DNA of 64,000 nucleotides from a bacterium (GTDB lineage Bacteria; Joyebacterota; Joyebacteria; Joyebacterales; Joyebacteraceae): NCBI GenBank assembly GCA_025774935.1, contig JALGZK010000003.1, positions 1 to 64,000 of the forward strand, read 5' to 3'. Shown piece by piece: positions 20,543 to 29,611 of this stretch (position 1 is its first letter; each line of letters starts with the position of its first letter). The notes under the pieces were generated by a model. It saw only the letters and a program-made list of their open reading frames with translations, ran no database searches and was not told where the DNA came from. The position numbers and the translations under genes were made by a program.

Positions 20543-21634
20543 ATGGCGAAGTCGAAGGTCGCGGTCCTCCGCACGAAGCCAGACACCGTCCTCGACGACT
20601 ACCGGCGGCTCTGCGAGCTGGCGGGAGCGAAGGACGCGCTCGACCCCTCCGCCACGACCATCCTCAAGGACAACATCAGCTGGCACCTCATGTACCCGGG
20701 GTCGAACACGACGCCCTGGCAGCTGGAGGGCACGATCCTGGGCCTGAAGGACGCAGGCCTCACGGACCTCGTCGACGTGCACAACAAGACCGTGGTCACC
20801 ATCGCCGACCTCGGCGACCGATACAACAAGTTCGGTGCCGTCCTCGAGAAGCACGGCGTTCCCAAGAAGTACAACTTCAATCCCTCGGACATGAGCTGGA
20901 TCGAGTACGTGCCCAAGTCGCCGATGCTCGTCCTCGACAAGGTCTTCCCGGACGGGATCTACCTCCCCGATTTCTTCTTCGGGAAGAACATCGTCCACCT
21001 CCCGACCGTGAAGACCCACAGCTACACCACTACGACCGGCGCGATGAAGAACGCGTTCGGCGGGCTCCTGAACGTCAACCGCCACATGACGCACACGTGG
21101 ATCCACGACACGCTGGTCGACCTCCTCGCCATCCAGAAGGAGATCCACTCCGGGGTCTTCGCGACGATGGACGGGACGACGGCCGGAAGCGGACCGGGAC
21201 CCCGGACCCTGGTGCCTCACCAGAAGGACGTCATCCTGGCGTCAGCGGATCAGGTCGCGATCGATGCGGTCTCAGCGCGGATGATGGGATTCGACCCGAT
21301 GGGGATCGATTACATCGCCCATGCGACGGAGCGAGGTCTCGGTCAGGGGAAGACGAGCGAGATTGAGATCGTCGGCGACGTCGCCGCCGCCGGCGAGAGC
21401 TGGAATTTCGAGGTGGGCGTGAACCTCGGGACCGGAACCGGGATGCTCCTGTGGCGTTCGCCGCTCAGGATCTTCCAGAAGCTCCTGTTCCAGACCCCGA
21501 TCGTGAAGCTCTTCATATTCGCGAGCGAGTACTACCACGACCGCTTCTGGTACCCGTCGAAGGGGAAGCCGGTCGTGGACGACTGGCTCCGCGACAGCCC
21601 CTGGGGAAGGCTTTTCGAGAGCTACCCCGAGTAG
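20543..21634 (+). CDS. DUF362 family protein
   Basis: 363 aa cytoplasmic protein. Features of the family: KVAVLRTKPDTVLDDYRRLCELAG, ILKDNISWH, VHLPTVKTHSYTTTTGAMKNAFGGLL, DLLAIQKEIHSGVFATMDGTTAGSGPGPRTLVPHQKDVILASADQVAIDAVSARMMGFDP, IDYIAHATERGLG. DUF362 proteins are often fused to or beside ferredoxin domains, but no CxxCxxC cluster occurs here. Function unknown in the family. ATG at 20543 chosen for GAGGAG 6 bases upstream; the frame to 20399 runs through tRNA-Leu. It ends 4 bases from the convergent lipoprotein gene. Confidence 0.9.
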   Translation: MAKSKVAVLRTKPDTVLDDYRRLCELAGAKDALDPSATTILKDNISWHLMYPGSNTTPWQLEGTILGLKDAGLTDLVDVHNKTVVTIADLGDRYNKFGAVLEKHGVPKKYNFNPSDMSWIEYVPKSPMLVLDKVFPDGIYLPDFFFGKNIVHLPTVKTHSYTTTTGAMKNAFGGLLNVNRHMTHTWIHDTLVDLLAIQKEIHSGVFATMDGTTAGSGPGPRTLVPHQKDVILASADQVAIDAVSARMMGFDPMGIDYIAHATERGLGQGKTSEIEIVGDVAAAGESWNFEVGVNLGTGTGMLLWRSPLRIFQKLLFQTPIVKLFIFASEYYHDRFWYPSKGKPVVDDWLRDSPWGRLFESYPE

Positions 21635-21638
21635 CCCG

Positions 21639-22598
21639 TCACTCGCCCGCGCTACCGCTCTCGGGAGCGCCGCCGGCGGTCCGCACTTCTTCGCCGCTTC
21701 CCGCCTTGCGGACGTACACGGTCTCATTCCCGTAGTCGAACGCCAGGTCGAACTCGCGCAGGAGGTCGCCGCCCATCACTCCGTCGATCCCCGGCGGTCC
21801 GATCTCGACCGGCGTGTCGGGCGGGACGAACCACGCGCCGATCGCGTTCAGCTTGAACCTCCCGACCCTGAGCTCCAGCACGGAGCCCCGCCTTCCGTAG
21901 ACGTTCCCCTGGGCGCCGGAGCCTACGAACTCCTCGGGCGCACCGCCCGGCGCCCGGATTCCGCGGTGTTCATCCGCGTAGAGCATGAGCGGCTCGCGGG
22001 AACCGAGGTCGATGAAGAGGAGGCGCGACACCTCGCCCGAGCCGTCGCCGTTGACCCCGCACTCGATCACCGGCACGCCGCCGACGAGCTGGAGCGGGAG
22101 CTCGCGCCAGTCCGGACCGGGCCTGAACCCCCCGGGCTCGTGGAACCGGACGACGGAGTTCTCGAAGTCGAACTCGACCACGGACCTCTCGAAGACGAGA
22201 CGGCCGATCACGCCATCCTGCGTCGGGAAGTTTGGCCGGCGCTCGTCCATCACGATGACGCTCTCGGGAACGAAAGCGAGGTTCCCGATCTTCACCCGAA
22301 CGCCACGCGCGACGCGAGCTGTCCCGGTGCCGGACTCGGCCTCGCCGACGTAGTCGAGTCCGAGCGAGTCTCCGAGCGAGGGATCGAAGAGCGCGAGGTC
22401 GAGGCTCGGCCCGCCGGTGTCGAGGATGATGTTGAGCGTGTGCCTGGCGCCCACTCGAGCCTTCACGACGACGCGGCCGTCGTCCGTGAACGGCACGTCC
22501 ACCGCCCGCGGAGGCTCCGGCATCCTGATCTCGCAGCCGATGGTCAGGGTTGCGAGCGACACGAACGCGACGTTCACACCGAGACGTGCCAGCCTCAT
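21639..22598 (-). CDS. Retropepsin-like aspartyl-protease-fold lipoprotein
   Basis: 319 aa. Lipoprotein signal with lipobox LTIGC at residue ~22. One aspartyl-protease-like half begins VVVKARVGARHTLNIILDTGGPSLDLAL (canonical DTG), with the flap and second part EFDFENSVVRFHEPGG. The C-terminal half has LLFIDLGSREPLMLYAD, a degenerate DLG in place of DTG/DSG, followed by GIDGVMGGDLLREFDLAFDYGNETVYV. Periplasmic or outer-membrane-attached; enzymatic activity uncertain. ATG at 22598 has GGAGG 5 bases upstream and yields a proper lipobox. It lies 25 bases after the DUF5916 gene, likely in one operon. Confidence 0.82.
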   Translation of the reverse strand: MRLARLGVNVAFVSLATLTIGCEIRMPEPPRAVDVPFTDDGRVVVKARVGARHTLNIILDTGGPSLDLALFDPSLGDSLGLDYVGEAESGTGTARVARGVRVKIGNLAFVPESVIVMDERRPNFPTQDGVIGRLVFERSVVEFDFENSVVRFHEPGGFRPGPDWRELPLQLVGGVPVIECGVNGDGSGEVSRLLFIDLGSREPLMLYADEHRGIRAPGGAPEEFVGSGAQGNVYGRRGSVLELRVGRFKLNAIGAWFVPPDTPVEIGPPGIDGVMGGDLLREFDLAFDYGNETVYVRKAGSGEEVRTAGGAPESGSAGE

Positions 22599-22623
22599 CG
22601 ATACCTCCGGATGCAGTCTGGAA

Positions 22624-24894
22624 CTACAGGATCCACGCGTAGCCGATCTTCGCAAAGAACGTCCGATCATACTGCGACAGGTCGGTCCGCGCATCTCCGA
22701 AGTGGCTGTCGGTGTACCCGAGGTAGAAGACCGTGCGGGGGTTTACCTTATAGGAGAAGAGGAACTGTGTGTAGAAGCTTCGGTCGCGTGAGTCGACAGG
22801 CTCGTCGTAGGCGGCGGGGTTCCGGTTGTAGTCGACGTACTGGAGGATGGCGCGCAGGAACATCCGCCGTGTGAACTGGTAGCGCGCGCCGAGGTACGTG
22901 ATGTTGGCAGTGTAGAGCCGGCCGACGTCGACGTCCATGCGCTCGTAGGTGTGCATGACGTCGAGCCGGAGGTGTCTCCCCAAGAGATAGCTCAGCTCGG
23001 GATCGAAGCGGAACCGCTTCCCGAGCTGCGTGTTCACGTAGTCGATGCGGTTCCCGTAGCCGATGTACGCGTAGAGGCTGAGGTCGCCGTTCGGACGCAG
23101 ACCTCCCTGGAGGCTCACGGTGTCCCAATCGAACTCGACGCCGTTGTAAACCTCCTGCCCGACGTGCCCCGCAATGGTGCCCCAGGACTGGAGCGGGCCG
23201 CTGTAGTGCGTGAAGAGGGTCCCGTACTTCTCGAGGAACTCCCCGTCGGCGTCCTCGTCGTAGTGGAGATCGAAGCCAGCACTGATTTCGGTGAACCAGG
23301 TCACCGGCTCGGCGTACCAGGTGTAGTTGCCCCCGCCCTCGACGTTCCGGTATCCGACTCGCGGAATGAACCCGAGGTCGGCCCGGAAGCCGGGACCGAC
23401 CTCGTCGTAGTCGACCCACAGGTACGTCTCCCGGGTCGAGCGGTCGTACTCGAAGGCCAGATACGTGTCGGAGAACTCCCCGGACTCCTGGTCGAACTCC
23501 TCCGCGACGTCGTCGGGATACTGCGTCCGGGAGCCCAGGAGCTGGAGCTGGACGGCGTCGGTGTCGGTGAACCGGAAGGTGCCGTCGAACCCCGCAAGGA
23601 GGTTGCTGTAGCCGTCGCCCTCGCGGCCGGTGAAGACCCCGCCGAGCGTGTACCTGTTCCCGATGTCGTACTTGTATCTGAGGACTCCCGATGTCGACGG
23701 GAGGTCGAACGACTCCCCCTCCGAGCCCTGCGTCCCCGGGAAGATCACGTTCGTGATCTCATCGCGAGCGACGATGGCGCCGATCGTGTGAGCGCCCTCC
23801 TTGCCCGAAAGCTTGAGCCCCCCCAGGGGGTCTCTGATCGATCGCGTGTAGATGACGTTCTTGAGCGACCGGAAGAAGTCGACTCCCTCCAGGAAGAACG
23901 GCCTCTTCTCCGGATACCAGAGGGCGAACTGGGTGTTGATGTCGAGCTGGAACGCATCGGCCTCAACCTGGCTGAAGTCGGGATTGTACGCGGCCGAGAA
24001 CGTGAGGTTCGGCGTCATGCCCCATCGGCCCGTGACCCCGAACTCGGCCTCCTCGGTGATGGTGTCGAAGTCGCCGCCCGGGAAGGTCTCGCGCTCGTCC
24101 GTCCGGACCGCGGTGACCGTCGGGTTGATCTCGATGTTGCGTCCGGGCGAGACGCCGTCGAACCCCTGGATCTTGATGGCCTGGCAGAGGTAGCAGTTGT
24201 TGTTGCGGTCTCTGGGGAACGTGCCGATGTGGTGGCGCTGGTTCCTCGGGTAGCTGCGAACGCCGTCGAAGCTCCAGATCTGCGGGCCGTCGGAGCGCTG
24301 GAACCGGAGCTGGTTGAAGGGGATTGCGAGCTCGACCTCGTAGCCGTAGTCGGTGAGCCGCCCGTCGGAGTCCCAGATTGCGTCCCAGCTGCCCCCTCCC
24401 GTCGCGGACTCGATGAAGTCCTCCTGGACGCCGAGCGCGTTCACGAGGACGTCGAACGAGCGGCGTTCGTCGTTGAACGTGTCCATGATCAGCGCGATCC
24501 AGTCGTCGCCGCTCCCCACCCGGTCACGGTCCGAGAGGTGGGCGCTGACTTCAGAAGGCTCCGGGTCGTAGCACCGGACCCCGGCGTAGAGGTGCGACTG
24601 GTCGTAGGTGAGGAAGAGCTCGGTCTCGACGGGCGCGGGGATGTTCTCGCCCGGGCTGACCTCGTACGGGAGAGAGAGCACGAGCGCGTTATCCCACGCC
24701 TCCTCGTCTAGGACGGCGTCGATCCTGACGGGGCCCTCGCACATCGGGACGACGTAAGGGTCCTCGGTCGTCCCCGACCCCTCCCCTCGAATGAGGCAGT
24801 CCTGGGCAAGTGCCGCGGTCGTGGACGCCGAACAGGAGATAAGCAGAACGAGACAGAACACCGACAACGCGGACAGCGCTCGGCCGTCAGTCAT
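22624..24894 (-). CDS. CBM9-like domain plus DUF5916-type outer-membrane beta-barrel
   Basis: 756 aa. Signal peptide with a possible lipobox-like LLISCSAS. Residues ~45-220 form a carbohydrate-binding family-9-like domain (GPVRIDAVLDEEAWDNA, HLYAGVRCYDPEPSEV, DWIALIMDTFNDERRSFDVLVNALGVQEDF, YGYEVELAIPFNQLRF). The rest is a DUF5916-like barrel with NPDFSQVEADAFQLDINTQFALWYPEKRPFFLEGVDFF, a hallmark stretch, and many aromatic-rich strands ending FFAKIGYAWIL. Such proteins are outer-membrane barrels of unknown substrate. AGAGG precedes the ATG at 24894. Confidence 0.88.
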   Translation of the reverse strand: MTDGRALSALSVFCLVLLISCSASTTAALAQDCLIRGEGSGTTEDPYVVPMCEGPVRIDAVLDEEAWDNALVLSLPYEVSPGENIPAPVETELFLTYDQSHLYAGVRCYDPEPSEVSAHLSDRDRVGSGDDWIALIMDTFNDERRSFDVLVNALGVQEDFIESATGGGSWDAIWDSDGRLTDYGYEVELAIPFNQLRFQRSDGPQIWSFDGVRSYPRNQRHHIGTFPRDRNNNCYLCQAIKIQGFDGVSPGRNIEINPTVTAVRTDERETFPGGDFDTITEEAEFGVTGRWGMTPNLTFSAAYNPDFSQVEADAFQLDINTQFALWYPEKRPFFLEGVDFFRSLKNVIYTRSIRDPLGGLKLSGKEGAHTIGAIVARDEITNVIFPGTQGSEGESFDLPSTSGVLRYKYDIGNRYTLGGVFTGREGDGYSNLLAGFDGTFRFTDTDAVQLQLLGSRTQYPDDVAEEFDQESGEFSDTYLAFEYDRSTRETYLWVDYDEVGPGFRADLGFIPRVGYRNVEGGGNYTWYAEPVTWFTEISAGFDLHYDEDADGEFLEKYGTLFTHYSGPLQSWGTIAGHVGQEVYNGVEFDWDTVSLQGGLRPNGDLSLYAYIGYGNRIDYVNTQLGKRFRFDPELSYLLGRHLRLDVMHTYERMDVDVGRLYTANITYLGARYQFTRRMFLRAILQYVDYNRNPAAYDEPVDSRDRSFYTQFLFSYKVNPRTVFYLGYTDSHFGDARTDLSQYDRTFFAKIGYAWIL

Positions 24895-25042
24895 GACTTG
24901 CCTCTCCCTGGGACCTTGGATGGGACTGAGCGGGGTCCCCATCCCGCGCACGAGGGGTCTCCCGCAGCACCACACATTTGACCGCGCCGCGGGGGTCCGG
25001 GTTGAAGAGCGAGAGGCGGACCACCTAGGCCCCAACGTAGCG

Positions 25043-25070
25043 GCGGGAGCCCTCAGGGAGGGGCCCCCGC
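25043..25070 (-). terminator. Hairpin downstream of the TetR-linked efflux operon
   Basis: GCGGGaGCCC/GGGCcCCCGC stem (one mismatch) 60 bases past the PII-like stop. No T-run; placement supports termination. Confidence 0.4.
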
Positions 25071-25129
25071 CACGTCGTGCTGCGAACCGCGTGCTCAACC
25101 TGCGCCAGCGCCCGTGCCGGCTCCTCCCC

Positions 25130-25435
25130 CTACGCCTCCCCCGCCGTCACCTTCCTCGCCACGTCGAGCACGTAGACGTCGATGCCCTGGTCGCCGCTTC
25201 CCCTGTTGAACTCCTCGATCTCGGCGATGAGCGAGTTCGCCCGGTCTGCCTCCACAACGACGAAGAGGGCGGAGTTCACGCCGGGCCACACGTGCGTCCC
25301 CTCGCGAGGCTCTCCGCACGAGATCCTCCCCTCCACCTCGCGCCAGCGCGTGTACGTGCAGATCCCGTGCTTCTCGATGAACTCCATCACCTCGTTGTGC
25401 ACTCCGACGTAGTACGTCAAGAGGACGAGCTTCAT
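25130..25435 (-). CDS. PII/CutA-like ferredoxin-fold protein coupled to an RND pump
   Basis: 101 aa. MKLVLLTYYVGVHNEVMEFIEKHGICTYTRWREVEGR, then VWPGVNSALFVVVEADRANSLIAEIEEFNRG and GIDVYVLDVARKV follow the beta-alpha-beta-beta-alpha-beta pattern of PII/CutA-like trimers. Conserved PII T-loop residues are absent, so it is not GlnB. The ATG at 25435 overlaps the RND stop (ATGA). Similar small genes follow RND pump genes in other bacteria, where they are presumed to sense a ligand or tune the pump. Function here inferred only from fold and coupling. Confidence 0.8.
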   Translation of the reverse strand: MKLVLLTYYVGVHNEVMEFIEKHGICTYTRWREVEGRISCGEPREGTHVWPGVNSALFVVVEADRANSLIAEIEEFNRGSGDQGIDVYVLDVARKVTAGEA

Positions 25436-28400
25436 GACTCCCACCTCGCGTTCCGTCTGAACTTCGACTCGAAGATCGTGTAGAGCGTCGGCACCAGCAC
25501 GAGCGTCACCAGCGTCGACACGAGGAGCCCGCCGACCATCGCCACGCCGAGCGGCCTCCACATCTCGGAGCCGCTGTACCGCATGACCGCGAGCGGCAGC
25601 ATGCCCGTGATCGTCGTGAACGCCGTCATGAGGACGGGCCTCAGCCGGCGCCGGCCGGACGTGAGCACTGCCTCCTCGAGAGTCGTCCCTCGCTTCCTCA
25701 TGATGTTCATGTAGTCGACAAGCACGATCGCGTTGTTGACGACGATGCCCATGAGCATGATGACCCCGAGGAACGACGTCATCGAGAGCGTCGTGTTCGA
25801 GATCAGGAACGCCCATATGACGCCGACGAACGCGAACGGGATCGAGAACATCACGACGAAGGGGTCAAGGAACGACTCGAACTGCGACGCCATGACCATG
25901 TAGACGAGCGCTATCGACAAGAGGAGCAGGAGCCCCAGGTCGCCGAACGACTCCTGCTGCTGCTGGACGTCGCCGCCGAAGCCGACCGTCACCGTCGGCG
26001 GGACGTCGAGCTCGGCGAGCACCGCCCTGGTGTCGGCCGCGACCTCTCCCAGCGGCCTGTCGAGGATCCGCCCCTGCACCCTGATGATCCGCTCCTGGTC
26101 GCGGCGTCGGATGGCCGTCGGACCGGTGCCCATCTCGACCGACGCGACCGAAGAGAGCCTGACCATCTGCCCGGTCACCGACGGGATCGGGAGCGCCAGG
26201 ACGTCCTCGACCGACGATCGGTACCTCTCGGGGGCGCGGAGGATGACCTCCCACTGGTCTCCCGCGTCCCGGAGCTTGGTCGCCTCGACTCCGAAGACGT
26301 GGGTCCGGAGCGCCGACGCGATGAGGTAGGTGTTCAGGCCGAGCGCCGCAGCCTTCTCGCGGTCGATGTTGACGTGGAACTCCGGACGCGGATCGCCGAG
26401 GTCGAGCTCGACGTCGATCGCGCCGGGGACCTCGCGGACGGCGTCGCGGACCCGTATCCCGACCTCCTCCAGCTCGGCGAGGTCCTCGCCCTTGAGCTCG
26501 ATCGAGAGCGGGGAGCCTCCCATCCCCATGAACTGAGCGATGGAGCTCCCGGTCCGGACGTTCAGGGTCACGATCGCGGGAATCTGCTTCGCGCGCTCGC
26601 GGAGGAGGTTCCCGACCTCGTCGGACGTTCGGGTCCTCTCTGCCTTGTCGACGAGCTCGAGCCCGACGCGGCCGACATACGTCCCCTCCGGCTCGCCGGA
26701 GATCACCGCCCACCCGCTTCCGGTCTCACCGGCGTAGGCCCAGTAGTACTTCCGCTCCGGAATCTCCTGCTCGACGAACTCCTCGAGTTCCTCGAGCACC
26801 TCCATGGTGCGATTGAGCGTCGTGCCGGGAGCGAGCTCCATGAACATCTCGATCTCGCCGCTGTCCGGGTGAGGGAAGAACTCGGTCTTCACGAGCCCGG
26901 TGAGCGCCATCGTCACCACGAAGATGCCGACCGCGACGAGCACTGTCCTCCTCTTGTGCGCCAGCGCCGCCGTGAGGAGCCTCGCGTAGCGCTTCTCGAG
27001 CCGCGCGAACGTCCTCTCCCCGCTCTCGAAGAAGCGGTTCTTCTTCGCTTTCCCGCCCCCGTCCACGAAGCTCCGCTTCATGAACGTCGAGCTGAGCGCG
27101 GGCGTGAGTGTGAGCGCGGTGAATAGCGACATCGTAATCGCGACGATCACGACGAGCGCCATCTGGGTGAAGAGCACCCCCGTGATGCCCGTGATGAAGA
27201 GCATCGGGATGAACACGACGACCGTGGTCAGCGTCGACGCGGCGAGCGCCTGACCGATCTCCGAGGGTCCGAAGACCGCTGCTTCCTTGACGCGCTCGCC
27301 CGATTCCACGTGGCGCGTCACGTTCTCGAGCACGACGACGGCCGCGTCGACCACCATTCCGATCGCGATCGCGATGCTCATGAGGGAGACCATGTTGATC
27401 GTGTAGCCGGCCAGATACATCACGAAGATCGCGGCCATGAGCGACGCCGGGATCGTGAGTCCGATCACGATCGTGCTCCGGATGCGCCGCAGGAAGAAGA
27501 GCACGACCAGGATGACGCCGATGGCTCCGTACATCAGAGCCTGGCGGAGGTTCCGGAGTGCCTTCCCGATGAAGTCGGACGTGTCGAAGAACGTGAAGAG
27601 CTTGATGTCCGGAGGAAGCTCCTCCTCGATCTGCCCGATCCTGGCGAGGGCCTCGCGCGACACCGTCACGGAGTTCGCGCCGGACTGCTTCGAGATGAAG
27701 AACACGACGCCGGGCACGCCGTCGCACCGCGCCTTCATCCGCTCCTCCGCGAACGCGTCCTTCACCTCGGCGATGTCACTCAGGCGGATGAGCCTTCCCG
27801 CGTGCTGCCCGACGACGATTCCCTCGAGCTCCGAGGCGTCCTTGAGACGTCCGGGGACCCGAACGGTGTACTCGGCCCACCCGACTTTGATGTCACCGGC
27901 GGGCATGTCGAGGTTCTCAGCAGCAAGGACCTGGGAGATCTGGGTCAGCGGGATGCCGACCGCCGCGAGGCGTCTGGGGTCGATCTCCACCTGGATCTCG
28001 CGCTCCGGCCCGCCGAGCACGACGACCTCGGCGACGCCCGGGATCGACTTCAGAGGCTCGGCGATCCGCGTCTTCACGATGTGTCGGAGTCCCTCGAAGT
28101 TCTCCTCGGCGGTCACCCCCATCATGAGGATCGGGATGCTCGTCGAGCTCATCTTCATGATCAGCGGCGGCTCGATGTCGCTCGGGAGCTGGTTCCCGAG
28201 CGTGTCGAGCTGGTCCCTGATGTCCGCGGCGGCCTCGGAGAGATCGGTACCCCACGCGAACTGCACCATGACCGCCGAGAGTCCGTTCTGCGACACCGAG
28301 TCAACGTGCTCGACGCCGCTGATCGTCGAGAGCGCGTCCTCGATGATCTCCGTGATGTTGGTCTCGATGTCTTCCGACCCGCCGCCCGGGTAGAGCGTGA

Positions 28401-28542
28401 TGACGCTCACGACCGGCATCTCGAACGACGGCATGAGGTCGACCGGGAGCCTCGTCAGCGCGAGCGCGCCGAAGAGGAGCACGGCAAGGAAGAGCATGAA
28501 GATCGTGATGGGACGGCGTACTGCGAATCCTGGGAGGTTCAT
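25432..28542 (-). CDS. RND family efflux pump, inner-membrane permease (AcrB/HAE-like)
   Basis: 1036 aa, normal length. N-terminal TM1 followed by LPVDLMPSFEMPVVSVITLYPGGGSEDIE, the TM4 motif MSIAIAIGMVVDAAVVVLENVTRHVE with the proton-relay Asp, two large porter loops, and the C-terminal repeat with LGVIMLMGIVVNNAIVLVDYMNIMRKRG and TSGRRRLRPVLMTAFTTITGMLPLAV. It exports drugs or other amphiphiles by proton antiport; substrate unknown. Start and stop overlap its neighbours by ATGA (adaptor upstream, PII-like downstream). Confidence 0.95.
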   Translation of the reverse strand: MNLPGFAVRRPITIFMLFLAVLLFGALALTRLPVDLMPSFEMPVVSVITLYPGGGSEDIETNITEIIEDALSTISGVEHVDSVSQNGLSAVMVQFAWGTDLSEAAADIRDQLDTLGNQLPSDIEPPLIMKMSSTSIPILMMGVTAEENFEGLRHIVKTRIAEPLKSIPGVAEVVVLGGPEREIQVEIDPRRLAAVGIPLTQISQVLAAENLDMPAGDIKVGWAEYTVRVPGRLKDASELEGIVVGQHAGRLIRLSDIAEVKDAFAEERMKARCDGVPGVVFFISKQSGANSVTVSREALARIGQIEEELPPDIKLFTFFDTSDFIGKALRNLRQALMYGAIGVILVVLFFLRRIRSTIVIGLTIPASLMAAIFVMYLAGYTINMVSLMSIAIAIGMVVDAAVVVLENVTRHVESGERVKEAAVFGPSEIGQALAASTLTTVVVFIPMLFITGITGVLFTQMALVVIVAITMSLFTALTLTPALSSTFMKRSFVDGGGKAKKNRFFESGERTFARLEKRYARLLTAALAHKRRTVLVAVGIFVVTMALTGLVKTEFFPHPDSGEIEMFMELAPGTTLNRTMEVLEELEEFVEQEIPERKYYWAYAGETGSGWAVISGEPEGTYVGRVGLELVDKAERTRTSDEVGNLLRERAKQIPAIVTLNVRTGSSIAQFMGMGGSPLSIELKGEDLAELEEVGIRVRDAVREVPGAIDVELDLGDPRPEFHVNIDREKAAALGLNTYLIASALRTHVFGVEATKLRDAGDQWEVILRAPERYRSSVEDVLALPIPSVTGQMVRLSSVASVEMGTGPTAIRRRDQERIIRVQGRILDRPLGEVAADTRAVLAELDVPPTVTVGFGGDVQQQQESFGDLGLLLLLSIALVYMVMASQFESFLDPFVVMFSIPFAFVGVIWAFLISNTTLSMTSFLGVIMLMGIVVNNAIVLVDYMNIMRKRGTTLEEAVLTSGRRRLRPVLMTAFTTITGMLPLAVMRYSGSEMWRPLGVAMVGGLLVSTLVTLVLVPTLYTIFESKFRRNARWES

Positions 28543-29600
28543 CGGGCGTCCTCCTCCCCCCTCACGTAGACCTCGGCCCCGTCGTGGAGTCTGTACCGGC
28601 CCGCCAGGACGACCTCGTCACCCTCGGACAGACCGGAGACCACCTCGACTCCGTCGCCGAACGCGGCGCCGAGCTCGAGGTCATGGCGGCGCGCGACCCC
28701 GTCGTCCACGACGTACGCGAAGAAGAGCCCCGTCCCCTCCTGGCGCATGAGAGCGTCGCGCGACAGGATCAGGCCGTCGCGTTCGGGGAGCGAGAGCTTC
28801 ACGTCGGCCACCATCCCGGGTCGAAGCGTCTCGTCCGGGTTCGGGATCGAGACGACTGCGGTGGACGTCCGGCTCATCGGATCGAACGCGGGGGCGATCC
28901 GCTTGATCGCGCCGTGGAACTCGCGACCCGGATAGCCGTCGACCGTGACGACCGCCGCGAGTCCCTTCCGGAGGAACGGCCGCTCCCTTTCGGAGGCGTT
29001 GACTTCGATCTTCGCCGGATCGAGCTGCATGAGCTCGAAGATCGCCGGCGAGCCGGCCCCGGTCGGCATGAGCGTGAAGACCTCACCCTCGTCGAGGAAT
29101 CGCGCGGAGATGACGCCGTCGAATGGCGCGCGGATCTGCGCGCTCTCGAGAACCATCTCGTACGCGGCTTTCGCGGCCTGGTATGCCGCGTCGGTCTGGT
29201 CGTAGGCCTGCTGCGTCACGGCCCCCTTCCCGAGGAGCGCTGTCATGCGCTCCCAGTCCTTCTCCGCGACGGCGTACTGGGCCTTGACCTGTGTGAGCTG
29301 CTCGCCGGCCATCTCGACCAGGAGGTCTCCCTCCTTCACGCGGTCGCCGATGTCCACGTGGAGCCTCTCGACGCGGCCCTGGATCTGGGCGCCCAGGAGC
29401 GCCTCCCGCCCCGCCTTGACGGTCCCCGAGTATCCGAGCGTCGGCGCGACTGCCGAGAGGCTGACCGTCATGGTCTCGACCGGCAGCCTCGAGTCGGCCT
29501 CCACGGACTCCTCCTGCTGGCCGCAGCCGCCCGCGAGAACCGCAAGGAACGGGATAACGAGGACTGCAGTGCGTGCTGCGTATCTTCGTCCTTTTCTCAT
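28539..29600 (-). CDS. RND periplasmic adaptor (membrane-fusion lipoprotein)
   Basis: 353 aa. Lipobox LAGGC at residue ~26. Lipoyl/barrel-sandwich halves GTVKAGREALLGAQIQGRVERLHVDIGDRVKEGDLLVEM and ESAQIRAPFDGVISARFLDEGEVFTL flank a short alpha-hairpin (DWERMTALLGKGAVTQQAYDQTDAAYQAAKAAYE). Then come the beta-barrel (ELMQLDPAKIEVNASERERPFLRKG) and the membrane-proximal domain. It bridges the RND pump and the TolC-like channel. Start at 29600 from GAGGTGA upstream. The stop overlaps the pump ATG, and the gene begins 11 bases after the tolC-like stop. Confidence 0.95.
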   Translation of the reverse strand: MRKGRRYAARTAVLVIPFLAVLAGGCGQQEESVEADSRLPVETMTVSLSAVAPTLGYSGTVKAGREALLGAQIQGRVERLHVDIGDRVKEGDLLVEMAGEQLTQVKAQYAVAEKDWERMTALLGKGAVTQQAYDQTDAAYQAAKAAYEMVLESAQIRAPFDGVISARFLDEGEVFTLMPTGAGSPAIFELMQLDPAKIEVNASERERPFLRKGLAAVVTVDGYPGREFHGAIKRIAPAFDPMSRTSTAVVSIPNPDETLRPGMVADVKLSLPERDGLILSRDALMRQEGTGLFFAYVVDDGVARRHDLELGAAFGDGVEVVSGLSEGDEVVLAGRYRLHDGAEVYVRGEEDAR

Positions 29601-29611
29601 CTGGTCACCTC

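Noticed and set aside
22951-24711. 586-aa plus-strand frame opposite the DUF5916-like gene
   Set aside because: Antisense shadow; no start signal or domain.
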